37,449 bases of DNA from an uncultured Phycisphaerales bacterium (GTDB taxonomy: Bacteria > Planctomycetota > Phycisphaerae > UBA1845 > CAIVHJ01), in contig CAIVHJ010000381.1 of NCBI GenBank assembly GCA_903905665.1, positions 1-37,449 of the forward strand, written 5' to 3'. The position numbers were made by a program, and so were the translations under genes. The notes beneath the pieces were generated by a model. The model was given only the letters and a program-made list of their open reading frames with translations, ran no database searches and was not told the origin of the DNA. Position 1 is the first letter of the stretch; each line of letters begins with the position of its first letter. Below are positions 6,750 through 16,155 of this stretch, one piece after another.

Positions 6750-9122
6750 ATGGGCGCTCCATTATCGGCTGAGGAACTCAGGCGGATCGACGCTTACTGG
6801 AGAGCGGCGAATTATTTGTCCGTGGGGCAGATTTATCTGTACGACAATCCGTTGCTGAACGAACCGCTGAAGTCCGAACACATCAAGCCCCGACTTCTGG
6901 GCCACTGGGGAACTACGCCGGGGCTGAATTTCATCTATGTTCACATGAATCGCGCGATTAAGAAATACGATTTGAATATGATTTACATCACGGGGCCGGG
7001 GCATGGCGGGCCGGGTCTGGTGGCCAACACTTATCTGGAAGGGTCGTACAGCGAGATTTATCCCGAGATTTCGCAGGACCGGGACGGGATGAAGCGTCTG
7101 TTCAAGCAGTTTTCATTTCCGGGGGGCATCCCCAGTCACGTGGCGCCTGAGACGCCCGGATCCATTCATGAAGGCGGCGAACTCGGTTATGCACTGTCGC
7201 ATGCGTATGGCGCGGCATTCGACAATCCCGGCTTGCTGGTTTGTTGCGTGGTGGGTGATGGCGAGGCGGAGACGGGTCCGATGGCGACCAGTTGGCATTC
7301 GAACAAATTTTTGAATCCGGTCCACGACGGCGCCGTGTTGCCGATCCTTCACCTGAACGGATACAAAATCGCCGGGCCGACGGTGTTGGCGCGGATCAGT
7401 CATGAAGAACTCGCGCAGCTTTTCACGGGTTACGGTTATCGCCCGTATTTCATCGAAGGGGACGAGCCTGCCGCGATGCATCAGCAGATGGCGGAGACGC
7501 TGGACGGCATCATTGCAGAAATCCGGCAGATTCAAACCGAGGTGCGTCGCGGAGGCTTCACGCAACGTCCCTTGTGGCCGATGATCATTTTGCGCACGCC
7601 CAAGGGCTGGACGGGCCCCAAAGAAATCGATGGGCAACAAATCGAAGGGACTTTCCGCGCGCATCAGGTGCCGCTGAGCGATATGAAGCGGCCGGAACAC
7701 ATCAAGAGTCTGGAAGTATGGATGAAGAGTTATCGACCCGAGGAACTTTTCGACAAGAACGGCACGCTGATTCCGGAGTTGGCGGAACTGGCGCCGAAGG
7801 GAATGCGTCGCATGGGTGCCAACCCTCATGCCAACGGCGGATTATTGCTCCAAGACCTTAAGATGCCGGATTTTCGTGAGTATGCGGTCAAGGTTCCGGC
7901 GCCCGGCGCCGTCGAAGCAGAAGCCACTCGCGTACAGGGCACGTTCATCCGCGACGTCATTCAACTCAATGCCGAGCATCGAAATTTTCGCATCTTCAGC
8001 CCGGATGAGACGACGTCTAACCGCTGGGGGGCGCTGTTTGAGGTGACGAATCGCGTCTCTGCCGCGCAGATCGTTCCGGGAGACGATCACCTGTCGCCGG
8101 ACGGCCGCGTGATGGAAATGCTGAGCGAGCATCAGTGTCAGGGCTGGCTGGAAGGTTACCTTTTGACCGGACGTCACGGGTTTTTCTCCTGTTATGAAGC
8201 CTTCATCCATATCATTGATTCGATGTTCAACCAGCACGCCAAGTGGCTGAAGGTCACGCGCCATATTCCCTGGCGACGCCCCATCGCGTCGCTGAATTAT
8301 CTCCTCACATCGCACGTCTGGCGCCAGGACCACAACGGATTCAGCCATCAGGACCCCGGAATCATCGATCACGTCGTCAACAAGAAAGCGGACGTCATTC
8401 GCGTGTATCTGCCGCCCGATGCCAACACGCTGTTGTCCGTCACCGATCATTGCCTGCGCAGCCGAAACTATGTCAACGTGATCGTGGCGGGCAAACAGCC
8501 GGAGATTCAATGGTTGAACATGGACGACGCGATCAAACATTGCACGGCCGGCATCGGCATCTGGGATTGGGCCAGCAACGACCAGAAAGGCGAACCGGAC
8601 GTGGTGATGGCATGCGCCGGTGACGTTCCGACGCTGGAGACCCTGGCCGCGGTAGAACTCCTGCGTCAGCAACTGCCCGACTTGAAGGTCCGGGTGATCA
8701 ACATCGTGGATTTGATGACCTTGCAGCCACAAAGCGAGCACCCGCACGGACTGAGCGACAAGGATTTTGACATTTTATTTACTACGGATAAACCGATTAT
8801 CTTTGCGTTTCACGGTTATCCCTGGCTGATCCATCGCCTGACCTATCGTCGGACGAATCACAAGAATCTGCACGTCCGCGGTTATAAAGAGGAGGGCACC
8901 ACGACCACTCCGTTTGATATGGTGGTGCTGAATGATCTGGATCGCTTTCATCTCGTCAGCGATGTGATTGATCGTGTCCCCAACCCAGGTGCCCAGGCGG
9001 CCTACGTCAAACAATTCATTCGGAATAAACTCATTGAGCACAAACAATACATCACCCGGTATGGCGAAGACATGCCGGAGATTCGCAATTGGAAGTGGCG
9101 TATGCCGCTTCAGGCCCCGTGA
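6750..9122 (+). CDS. xfp: Xylulose-5-phosphate/fructose-6-phosphate phosphoketolase
   Basis: [94 protein letters not shown]. The ORF track opens at TTG 6744, but ATG 6750 has an AAGGAG Shine-Dalgarno. Confidence 0.97.
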   Translation: MGAPLSAEELRRIDAYWRAANYLSVGQIYLYDNPLLNEPLKSEHIKPRLLGHWGTTPGLNFIYVHMNRAIKKYDLNMIYITGPGHGGPGLVANTYLEGSYSEIYPEISQDRDGMKRLFKQFSFPGGIPSHVAPETPGSIHEGGELGYALSHAYGAAFDNPGLLVCCVVGDGEAETGPMATSWHSNKFLNPVHDGAVLPILHLNGYKIAGPTVLARISHEELAQLFTGYGYRPYFIEGDEPAAMHQQMAETLDGIIAEIRQIQTEVRRGGFTQRPLWPMIILRTPKGWTGPKEIDGQQIEGTFRAHQVPLSDMKRPEHIKSLEVWMKSYRPEELFDKNGTLIPELAELAPKGMRRMGANPHANGGLLLQDLKMPDFREYAVKVPAPGAVEAEATRVQGTFIRDVIQLNAEHRNFRIFSPDETTSNRWGALFEVTNRVSAAQIVPGDDHLSPDGRVMEMLSEHQCQGWLEGYLLTGRHGFFSCYEAFIHIIDSMFNQHAKWLKVTRHIPWRRPIASLNYLLTSHVWRQDHNGFSHQDPGIIDHVVNKKADVIRVYLPPDANTLLSVTDHCLRSRNYVNVIVAGKQPEIQWLNMDDAIKHCTAGIGIWDWASNDQKGEPDVVMACAGDVPTLETLAAVELLRQQLPDLKVRVINIVDLMTLQPQSEHPHGLSDKDFDILFTTDKPIIFAFHGYPWLIHRLTYRRTNHKNLHVRGYKEEGTTTTPFDMVVLNDLDRFHLVSDVIDRVPNPGAQAAYVKQFIRNKLIEHKQYITRYGEDMPEIRNWKWRMPLQAP

Positions 9123-9187
9123 GACCATCGGCGGGATCCGTCTCAATCTCGCCTCCTTTTGATTCGCTTCGCCGATGGGACTTGATT

Positions 9188-9607
9188 ATGATTCATGTCA
9201 TGAATTCCACGAATGAGACGCTTAAGGGTCATGGGATTGTGGCGGTGATTCGTCGGAAGGATTGTTATCTGATGATCCGGCGGGCGGAGGAGATTCGCGC
9301 CGGGGGGATGTGGTGTTTCGTCGGAGGGGCCATCGAGGACGGCGAAACACAGGAGCAAGCGCTGGTGCGGGAGGTTCGGGAGGAAGTTGGAATTTCGGTT
9401 CGGCCGATCTGCAAAGCGTGGGAGTGCCCGTCGATCCATCGCGACTGGCTGTTGCATTTGTGGGAAGCCGAACCGCTTTCGTTTGAGATAACGATGAATC
9501 CACGTGAAGTGGCGGACGCAAAGTGGCTGACGCCGCAGGAAATTCTGCTGTTACCTCGACTCATTCCCAGCGTGATCGACTTTTTCAAAGCAAAGAGCCT
9601 TCTCTAA
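9188..9607 (+). CDS. NUDIX hydrolase
   Basis: NUDIX box GGAIEDGETQEQALVREVREEVGI. The ORF opens at 9089; ATG 9188 is the more plausible start. Confidence 0.92.
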   Translation: MIHVMNSTNETLKGHGIVAVIRRKDCYLMIRRAEEIRAGGMWCFVGGAIEDGETQEQALVREVREEVGISVRPICKAWECPSIHRDWLLHLWEAEPLSFEITMNPREVADAKWLTPQEILLLPRLIPSVIDFFKAKSLL

Positions 9608-9652
9608 CAAATTTCCGAATAAACGCGGTTCCCGTCAGGCGACTATAGATTC

Positions 9653-9665
9653 TGTCAAATTGACA
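9653..9665. promoter_or_regulatory. Short palindrome TGTCA-AAT-TGACA, possible operator
   Basis: Perfect 5-bp arms in the intergenic region upstream of the response-regulator gene. Confidence 0.3.
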
Positions 9666-9813
9666 ATAGAGGAATCCGAAAAGGACGTCACGGTGAAAAG
9701 TTCGTGATACTCGTCGGTGCAAGCGACGGGTTCACCATTCGAGATCGCGAAGCGCCATCCGTGCAACGTCTGATAAAGTCACGCCGGGGTACGGCTTTGT
9801 CGATCCGAAGGTT

Positions 9814-11211
9814 ATGCGGGGGAACAATCGGGCCGATTCTGAAAACGGTATGAGCGGTATTCCCTCAGCACAGACGCAGTCCATTCACGTGCTGCTGGTC
9901 GATGACGAAGACGCGTTTCGTCAGGCGACGGCGCGGCGGCTGGAGTTGCGCGGTTTTTCGGTTTCACAGGCCTGCGACGGTCGGGAGGCGGATGTTTTTT
10001 TCGACAACTATCACTGCGACGTGGTGGTGTGCGACCTGAAAATGCCGAACATGGACGGCGCGGCCTTGCTGCAAAAACGCATCGAAAGCGCCCCGGCGAC
10101 GTCGTGGATTATTTTGACAGGGCAGGCATCGGTGGAGACCGCCGTCAGCACACTCAAACTCGGCGCCGTGGAATATCTTCAAAAGCCCATCGACATCGAA
10201 GACCTCGAATTCCATATTCACCGCGCCTACGACCAAAACAGCGCCGTGCGGGTCTTGAACGAAGTTCGGCATCAGATGGCCGAAGGACAAATTCGGTTTG
10301 GAATCGTCGGAACAAGCAGGCATATTCAGGAAACGTACGAGTTCATCTGTAAATCCGCCAAGAACGACCAGCCGGTTTTGATCACCGGAGAAAGCGGAAC
10401 CGGAAAAGAACTGATCGCCAGGGGAATCCACGCGCAAAGCGATCGAGCGGCGAGGCCGTTTGTCGCGATCAACTGTTCGTCGCTTTCGGATATGATGCTC
10501 GCGGACGAACTGTTCGGGCATGTGCAGACTGCCGAAACGCAGTCTGTCGGAACCAAAGCGGGGCTGCTGGAAGTGACCGACGGAGGAACGTTGTTCATCG
10601 ACGAAGCGGCGGATTTGTCGCTTGCGAATCAGTCGGCGCTCGCGCGGACGATCGAGACCGGTCAGTTTCGACGGTGCGGAGATTACAAGGATCGCGTGGC
10701 GGACGTGAGAATCATCGCTTCGACTCAGCGTGATCTGCCCCATTTGGTACAGCAAAAAATCTTCCGGAAAGACTTCTACTATCGTCTCAACGTGCTGCCG
10801 TGGACGGCGCTTCCTTTGCGGGAGCGCCGCGACGACATTCCGCTGCTGATTCAGCATTTGCTGGATCGTCACGGGCGACGAACGGGGGAACCCAAGCGGT
10901 TGTCGCCGGAATCGCTGGTGGCCTTGCAGGGTTACGACTGGCCGGGAAACATTCGCGAAATGGCCAACGTGATCGAACGAGCGGCGGCGCTGTGCAATGG
11001 TTATACGATTCGGGCCCACGATCTGCATCTGGGATTAGGGAACGCCGTCGCCACGCCGCAGGGATTGTCCGAAAAACTTGACGATCTGGAGCGCGATCAC
11101 ATCTTGCGCGTGCTGGAATCCCACCACGGCAACAAACTCGCCGCCGCCAAATCCCTCGGCATCAGCCGCATGAAACTCTACCGCAAACTCCGACTGTACG
11201 GCATCGAATAA
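9814..11211 (+). CDS. NtrC-like response regulator (REC, AAA+, Fis-type HTH) with degenerate GAFTGA loop
   Basis: REC: LLVDDED, VVCDLKMPNMDG, ILTGQAS, YLQKPID. AAA+: GESGTGKELIARGIH, GGTLFIDEAADL, FRKDFYYRLNVLP. C-terminal HTH: GNKLAAAKSLGISRMKLYRKLRLYGI. Start could be ATG 9850. Confidence 0.93.
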   Translation: MRGNNRADSENGMSGIPSAQTQSIHVLLVDDEDAFRQATARRLELRGFSVSQACDGREADVFFDNYHCDVVVCDLKMPNMDGAALLQKRIESAPATSWIILTGQASVETAVSTLKLGAVEYLQKPIDIEDLEFHIHRAYDQNSAVRVLNEVRHQMAEGQIRFGIVGTSRHIQETYEFICKSAKNDQPVLITGESGTGKELIARGIHAQSDRAARPFVAINCSSLSDMMLADELFGHVQTAETQSVGTKAGLLEVTDGGTLFIDEAADLSLANQSALARTIETGQFRRCGDYKDRVADVRIIASTQRDLPHLVQQKIFRKDFYYRLNVLPWTALPLRERRDDIPLLIQHLLDRHGRRTGEPKRLSPESLVALQGYDWPGNIREMANVIERAAALCNGYTIRAHDLHLGLGNAVATPQGLSEKLDDLERDHILRVLESHHGNKLAAAKSLGISRMKLYRKLRLYGIE

Positions 11212-11234
11212 TCTTCAGCGGACGTGCATACCGG

Positions 11235-12530
11235 CTATTCAAAATAATCGGGATACACCCGGCGCGGACGCTTGCGGGACCGATACGCTCTCGCCAAATC
11301 CAGAAAGATTTCCTGATCGCGGTCGAGGTGTGTGTCCACCCCGTCGAAATAACAGGATCGAATCGGAAGATTGTCGCAATCGGAACTGACGGCGGGATAC
11401 ACCGCCTCGCAAACCACCCCGTTCATGCAGGTAAACGGACTGACGTCAACCACGCCGTCCACGCCCTTCCCATAAAGATAAACGGCTTTGCCGATGCTCA
11501 GAACCATTTCACCCAATGCACCCGTCGGAGGAAGATACGGCTCGGCCGCGTCAAGCACTTCGAGAACGTTCTCCGGTTCTTCGTAACCCCTGAGATCGTC
11601 CACCACCGGCGACAGCAGGATTTGCTCGTCGCGATGTTGTACGTGCGTCTTGATGCGATGTTTGAGGCGGGACAGGTTGAACGTCCCCTCCTGCCGAACA
11701 ATGTCCCGTTCCTGACGCCAATTTGTGTACCAAACCCATTCCGCAATATCCGACAACCAGCATTCCCCACCCTTCTGCTCAAGACGCCGAATCAGGTCGT
11801 CGTTGCTGAAAACATTTTGGCGGCAGAATATCTCCCCCACAACTCCGACGAATAAACGATCCTTCGTGTATCGCGCGGGAATTCCGCGGAACCGGTTCCG
11901 CATCCGCGTCACGGCGTTCACGAGCACTCCACGCGTGTCGTGCGGGGCCACTCCCTGACGTTCCAGAATCTGCTGGAAGTCTTCTATCGCCTCCGCGTAA
12001 ACTTCGTCCGAATCACCCGCCGTTCGCTCATAAGGCCGAGTTTTCAGAACAAATCTCACGGCCAGATCACCCAGCACAATTCCCATCCACCCCAGGCGCA
12101 TGACCTGCGAGGCCATCTCGCCAATGCCCTCGTATCCGTCGGCACTGGATGGAGAAAACACCGGAACGTCGGCGTGTCCGAGTTCGCGAAGAACCTGTTT
12201 GAGGGCTTCGGCGTATTGTCCGAATCGACAGGGACCGGAAGCGGAAGGCATAAAAAACGCAGTTCGACGCGGATCGAAATCCGGTCGGTGACAGATCCGC
12301 AGAAAATCACCCAGTGTGATCTTGAGCGGCAGACACTCCTCCCCGCTGCTGTACTGCCCGCCGAGAGACAACGTTTCATCCGTCGAATCCGGCGTGACCG
12401 TCGCCTCGATCCCGATCGAACGAAACGCGGCCGCCATCAATCGAGAACCTGCATGGGCCATTTGCGGGATGTAGAGAGTTCGACCGGCAAGGCTTCCTCC
12501 GGCCGCTCGATGTTTGACCTGCGCCACCAT
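11235..12530 (-). CDS. Acyl-CoA dehydratase activase-related protein, C-terminal (reductase/CoA-dehydratase-like) part
   Basis: MVAQVKHRAAGGSLAGRTLYIPQMAHAGSRLMAAAFRSIGI...SGEECLPLKITLGDFL...PSASGPCRFGQYAEAL...GEIFCRQN. Start taken at ATG 12530 with AAGGGG 8 nt upstream; the ORF is open to 12674. Confidence 0.8.
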   Translation of the reverse strand: MVAQVKHRAAGGSLAGRTLYIPQMAHAGSRLMAAAFRSIGIEATVTPDSTDETLSLGGQYSSGEECLPLKITLGDFLRICHRPDFDPRRTAFFMPSASGPCRFGQYAEALKQVLRELGHADVPVFSPSSADGYEGIGEMASQVMRLGWMGIVLGDLAVRFVLKTRPYERTAGDSDEVYAEAIEDFQQILERQGVAPHDTRGVLVNAVTRMRNRFRGIPARYTKDRLFVGVVGEIFCRQNVFSNDDLIRRLEQKGGECWLSDIAEWVWYTNWRQERDIVRQEGTFNLSRLKHRIKTHVQHRDEQILLSPVVDDLRGYEEPENVLEVLDAAEPYLPPTGALGEMVLSIGKAVYLYGKGVDGVVDVSPFTCMNGVVCEAVYPAVSSDCDNLPIRSCYFDGVDTHLDRDQEIFLDLARAYRSRKRPRRVYPDYFE

Positions 12531-15500
12531 CGCAATATCCCCTTGCTGTCCAGATACGCTTCGCATCGGGTCATCATTCCGGCGTCGTTCGAGTGCCCGT
12601 CGAATTGCAGCGTCAAAAACGGCTTGCCCGACGCCCAGCGCACAAACCCCTTGATGAATGAATCCGGACCGCATTTGAAATTCGTAATGTAAATGATGTG
12701 CAACCGCGGATGCCGCGCTACCAGTTTCGCCGCCGCCAATATCCGGCGTCCGTAATCCCAGTACATGTTGCTGTTGACGTCCTTCACGTCCGTTTCATCC
12801 ACCGGTAACGCGTCGATCGGGATCACGTTGACCCCGTATCGCTCGCGAATCTTCACCCCCACCGACAGATTCATGCCGGAATCGTGAATGTTGTACGGCC
12901 GACCCACAAGGACCATCCCGGATTCTCCGGTCTGTTCCAGCACCTCCAGCGCTCGACGACCCGCCGCAAGATACTCCTCGCGGAATCGCTGGTGCGCCTC
13001 TTGCGCGCATTTCCACGCCCGATTCGCCGCGCGACGCGAAACCCCCAACTGACCGGCTACATCCATCAGGGCCCGAAAAATCGCAACCGTCCCATCGCGG
13101 AAACGAAGCGTCGGACACAATATCCGCCCACTCCACGACCGAAACTTCGGGGATTGGCGGATGACAAACGGCAGCGTCTGCCCCCACGGACACACGTAAC
13201 TTTCCCGGTCCATAATCTTCGTTTCGGACGACAGGATGTTCGGCATCCAGATGAAATCCACGTTCTGACGAATCAGTTCCGCTACGTGCCCATGCGCCAC
13301 AATGATCGGAAAACACGGTTCCGCCACCACGGCGTCAAGTCCCTGCCGAATGATGCCCCGGTGCGTCTCGCCGGATCGTACCACTTCAAATCCGCATTCC
13401 CAAAAGAAACGACGCCACAGCGGCAACTGGTCGATCATGTACATCGCCTGCGGAATCCCGATCCGACCTTTCGGATTCACCAATGCCGGACCTTCGTCGG
13501 CATCGAGCAATTCTTCGCGCAACGCGAGTAAATCCGGAATCACCGGTTTGCGATCCGTCTTGGCCTGCTTGCGATAGCGGTCCGAACACTTGTCGCCCCA
13601 AAACGTCTTCTCGCCTTCGACCGTAAATTCCTGAATTTGGCAATGGTTGCTGCATCCTTTGCAGACGAACTCCCGCATCGTGTAATCCAGCCGCCGAATG
13701 TCAAACCCGCGAAATCGCGTCGTCGATTCGGAACGAGTAATTTTTTCCCGCGCCAATAGCGCCGCACCGATCGCACCCAATACCGCGTTGTGCGGCGGAA
13801 CGATAATCTCTCGATCGCACAAGATGCTGAACGCCGCCGCCACCGCATCGTTGTAGGCGGTTCCTCCCTGAAAGAACACGCACGACCCAATCGGCCGACC
13901 CCGAACCACGCGGTTGATGTAATTCGTGGCAACCGAATACGCGAGTCCCGCGATGATGTCTTCTCGCCTCGCGCCGCGCTGCAGGCACGTGTTCACGTCT
14001 CGCTCCATGAAGACGGTGCATCGCTCTCCGAGTTTCAACGGCGCCTTCGACGACAACGCCAATCGCGAAAACTCATCCTTGATCGAAACCCCCAACTCCT
14101 CTGCCTGTTCTTCCAGGAAACTCCCCGTTCCCGCCGCACACGCTTCGTTCATCGTGAAATCCACGACGATCGTCTCGCGCGAAGGACCCCCTTCGGGCTG
14201 AAGACTGATGTATTTGCTGTCCTGTCCACCGATCTCAAAAATCGTATCCGGCCGACGACCCAGCATCCGATCCCCGATGAACGTCGCACCGGTCTTGTGG
14301 GCTGTGATCTCATCGTTGATGCTGTCCGCACCCACGAGTTCACCGATCAATTCGCGTCCACTCCCCGTCGTCCCCACGCCAAGAACCTGAACTCGCTCGC
14401 CGACTGCCTCTTGCATCTCAAGCAGGCATCGCGTGACTACCTCAATCGGACGACCCATGGTTCGCGTAAAAATGGAGTGGATCACTTCACCTTGCTTGTC
14501 AATCAAAACGAGCTTGGTTCCAACCGAACCGACATCAATCCCCAAATAGGCATCCACCGTGGACGTATCATTCAGGAACACATAGGGTTCCACCAAATCA
14601 CGAAGCAACTTCACTCGTTCCATGGCCAAGGGGGGCGACGTGGAAAAATCATCCGAAACTGCACCCAATGCTCGATCAAGTCGCTCAATATATGCCACAA
14701 TCTTCGTTGTTTTGCCGGTGTCTGGAGTAGTTAAATCAGCATGAAAAACGACATTTGAAGGCAATTTGCAAGCGTTTTTGTCGATTTTCGATATAACATC
14801 CGGCGAAGCAGAATCTATTGCCGATATCGCCGCTCCGATTGCCCCAATGGATTGGGACGCTTCGGGTACGAACAATTCCGACCCGGAAAAACAAAATACG
14901 TCCCGAAGTTCCGCCACAACCGCCTGATTCACCGACACGCCACCCATAACGGCAATCGGCACTTGAGGTTGACGCCCCTTCACCACCGCTGATTTGAAGT
15001 TCATCGCCACCGCATGGCATAATCCCTTCAAAACCTCCGCCGGTGAATAGCCTTTTTGCTGCGCATGGACCATGTCGCTTTTGGCGAAGACGCTGCATCG
15101 TCCGGCGATTTGGGCGGCGCGCTCAGCCTGCTGAACCAATGGGGTGATTTCTTCAACGGCGATTTTAAGTCGATGGGCCTGTTGGTCGAGAAACGCACCG
15201 GTACCGGCGGCGCAATCTCCGTTTGAACTGCAGTCGATGATGCCGAGTCGTTTGCTGACCGGATCGGGTTCCAATCGGATGTACCGACTCGATTCCCCGC
15301 CGATCTCAAAGATGGTCCTCACTTCAGGATAGAGAGAATTCATTGCTCGCGTGGCTGACTGAAACTCGTTGAGACGAGGACACTTCAGGATTTCACTGAC
15401 GCGCATGCTCCCCATGCCGGTCACCGCCAGTTGAAATTCGCAATCGGGGCCAAAATGATTCTGCAAATCGGTCAGGAATTCTCGAACGACGTTCAGAGGT

Positions 15501-15691
15501 TTTCCGCGAGTGCGTCTTGGCTGGGCGACCATGACCTGGAACGGCAAGTGATCTGTTGTGTTCAGGAACGTGAAAGACAAGCGAGAACCGTCGCCATTCA
15601 GCGATTTCGGCGCGCCAGAGGAAGGCGTGAGAATCGCCAGTTTAACGCTGACGACACCGACATCGATGCCACAATAAAAAATCTTCTTCAT
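12437..15691 (-). CDS. BadF/BadG/BcrA/BcrD-type ATPase (2-hydroxyglutaryl-CoA dehydratase activator-like), two ATPase domains plus DUF2229-like region
   Basis: MKKIFYCGIDVGVVSVKLAIL...FEIGGESSRYIRL...DCAAGTGAFLDQQ; second domain AYLGIDVGSVGTKLVLID...FEIGGQDSKYISL...NEACAAGTGSFLEEQ; then FVCKGCSNHCQIQEF, GRPYNIHDSGMNL, FKCGPDSFI. Start taken at ATG 15691 within the ORF opening at 15802. Confidence 0.92.
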   Translation of the reverse strand: MKKIFYCGIDVGVVSVKLAILTPSSGAPKSLNGDGSRLSFTFLNTTDHLPFQVMVAQPRRTRGKPLNVVREFLTDLQNHFGPDCEFQLAVTGMGSMRVSEILKCPRLNEFQSATRAMNSLYPEVRTIFEIGGESSRYIRLEPDPVSKRLGIIDCSSNGDCAAGTGAFLDQQAHRLKIAVEEITPLVQQAERAAQIAGRCSVFAKSDMVHAQQKGYSPAEVLKGLCHAVAMNFKSAVVKGRQPQVPIAVMGGVSVNQAVVAELRDVFCFSGSELFVPEASQSIGAIGAAISAIDSASPDVISKIDKNACKLPSNVVFHADLTTPDTGKTTKIVAYIERLDRALGAVSDDFSTSPPLAMERVKLLRDLVEPYVFLNDTSTVDAYLGIDVGSVGTKLVLIDKQGEVIHSIFTRTMGRPIEVVTRCLLEMQEAVGERVQVLGVGTTGSGRELIGELVGADSINDEITAHKTGATFIGDRMLGRRPDTIFEIGGQDSKYISLQPEGGPSRETIVVDFTMNEACAAGTGSFLEEQAEELGVSIKDEFSRLALSSKAPLKLGERCTVFMERDVNTCLQRGARREDIIAGLAYSVATNYINRVVRGRPIGSCVFFQGGTAYNDAVAAAFSILCDREIIVPPHNAVLGAIGAALLAREKITRSESTTRFRGFDIRRLDYTMREFVCKGCSNHCQIQEFTVEGEKTFWGDKCSDRYRKQAKTDRKPVIPDLLALREELLDADEGPALVNPKGRIGIPQAMYMIDQLPLWRRFFWECGFEVVRSGETHRGIIRQGLDAVVAEPCFPIIVAHGHVAELIRQNVDFIWMPNILSSETKIMDRESYVCPWGQTLPFVIRQSPKFRSWSGRILCPTLRFRDGTVAIFRALMDVAGQLGVSRRAANRAWKCAQEAHQRFREEYLAAGRRALEVLEQTGESGMVLVGRPYNIHDSGMNLSVGVKIRERYGVNVIPIDALPVDETDVKDVNSNMYWDYGRRILAAAKLVARHPRLHIIYITNFKCGPDSFIKGFVRWASGKPFLTLQFDGHSNDAGMMTRCEAYLDSKGILRWWRRSNIERPEEALPVELSTSRKWPMQVLD

Positions 15692-16089
15692 GTTCGATGA
15701 TCTCAGACCGCGCCGGCGATCGGAATTTGCCTTCGGACCAGCGGATGAAACCAAGTTAAAGCCTGAATGAACCAGCGTAGGAATTGGGCGGCTTAATGTC
15801 AACCGAAGTATGCCATGAGGAAATCCATATATGTTTCGTTCCGTTTGCGCATAACCTATTGTGGAATCAGGAATAACAATCGAAACCAGTTCTGTTGAGC
15901 GACATTATGAGAGACGCGCTTACCGAATTCAGTCCGTTGGATACCGGGCGAGGGGTCAGGGATCATAAAAAGCCGGTAGCCGACAGCCGGGAGCGGGCAG
16001 CGGGAAAGAAGAGCACTACTCAATACCAGTGGCATCAGGAGAGTAGAGAGGAAGATAAGGGAGCAAAGAAAAAAGTGGGAGAAAAGAGT

Positions 16090-16123
16090 GGGACAGGAGT
16101 CTTTGGGATAGGACTCCTGTCCC
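16090..16123. repeat. Perfect 12-bp inverted repeat GGGACAGGAGTC-(10 nt)-GACTCCTGTCCC
   Basis: Direct reading: left arm 16090-16101, right arm 16112-16123. Lies just past the 3' end of the minus-strand gene at 16156-17691, so it could act as a terminator or be a REP-like element. Confidence 0.75.
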
Positions 16124-16155
16124 ATTATGGTTGCATTCCTGCCGGCCTGTCATGC

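Noticed and set aside
7113-8747. Minus-strand ORFs of 238 and 301 aa (7113-7829, 7842-8747)
   Set aside because: Antisense to phosphoketolase; no recognisable motif.
9964-11028. 354-aa minus-strand ORF antisense to the NtrC-like gene
   Set aside because: Opposite strand has unambiguous REC and AAA+ motifs; the antisense translation shows no domain.
13790-14734. 314-aa plus-strand ORF
   Set aside because: Antisense to the BadF-type ATPase gene; composition is a mirror of the true coding strand.
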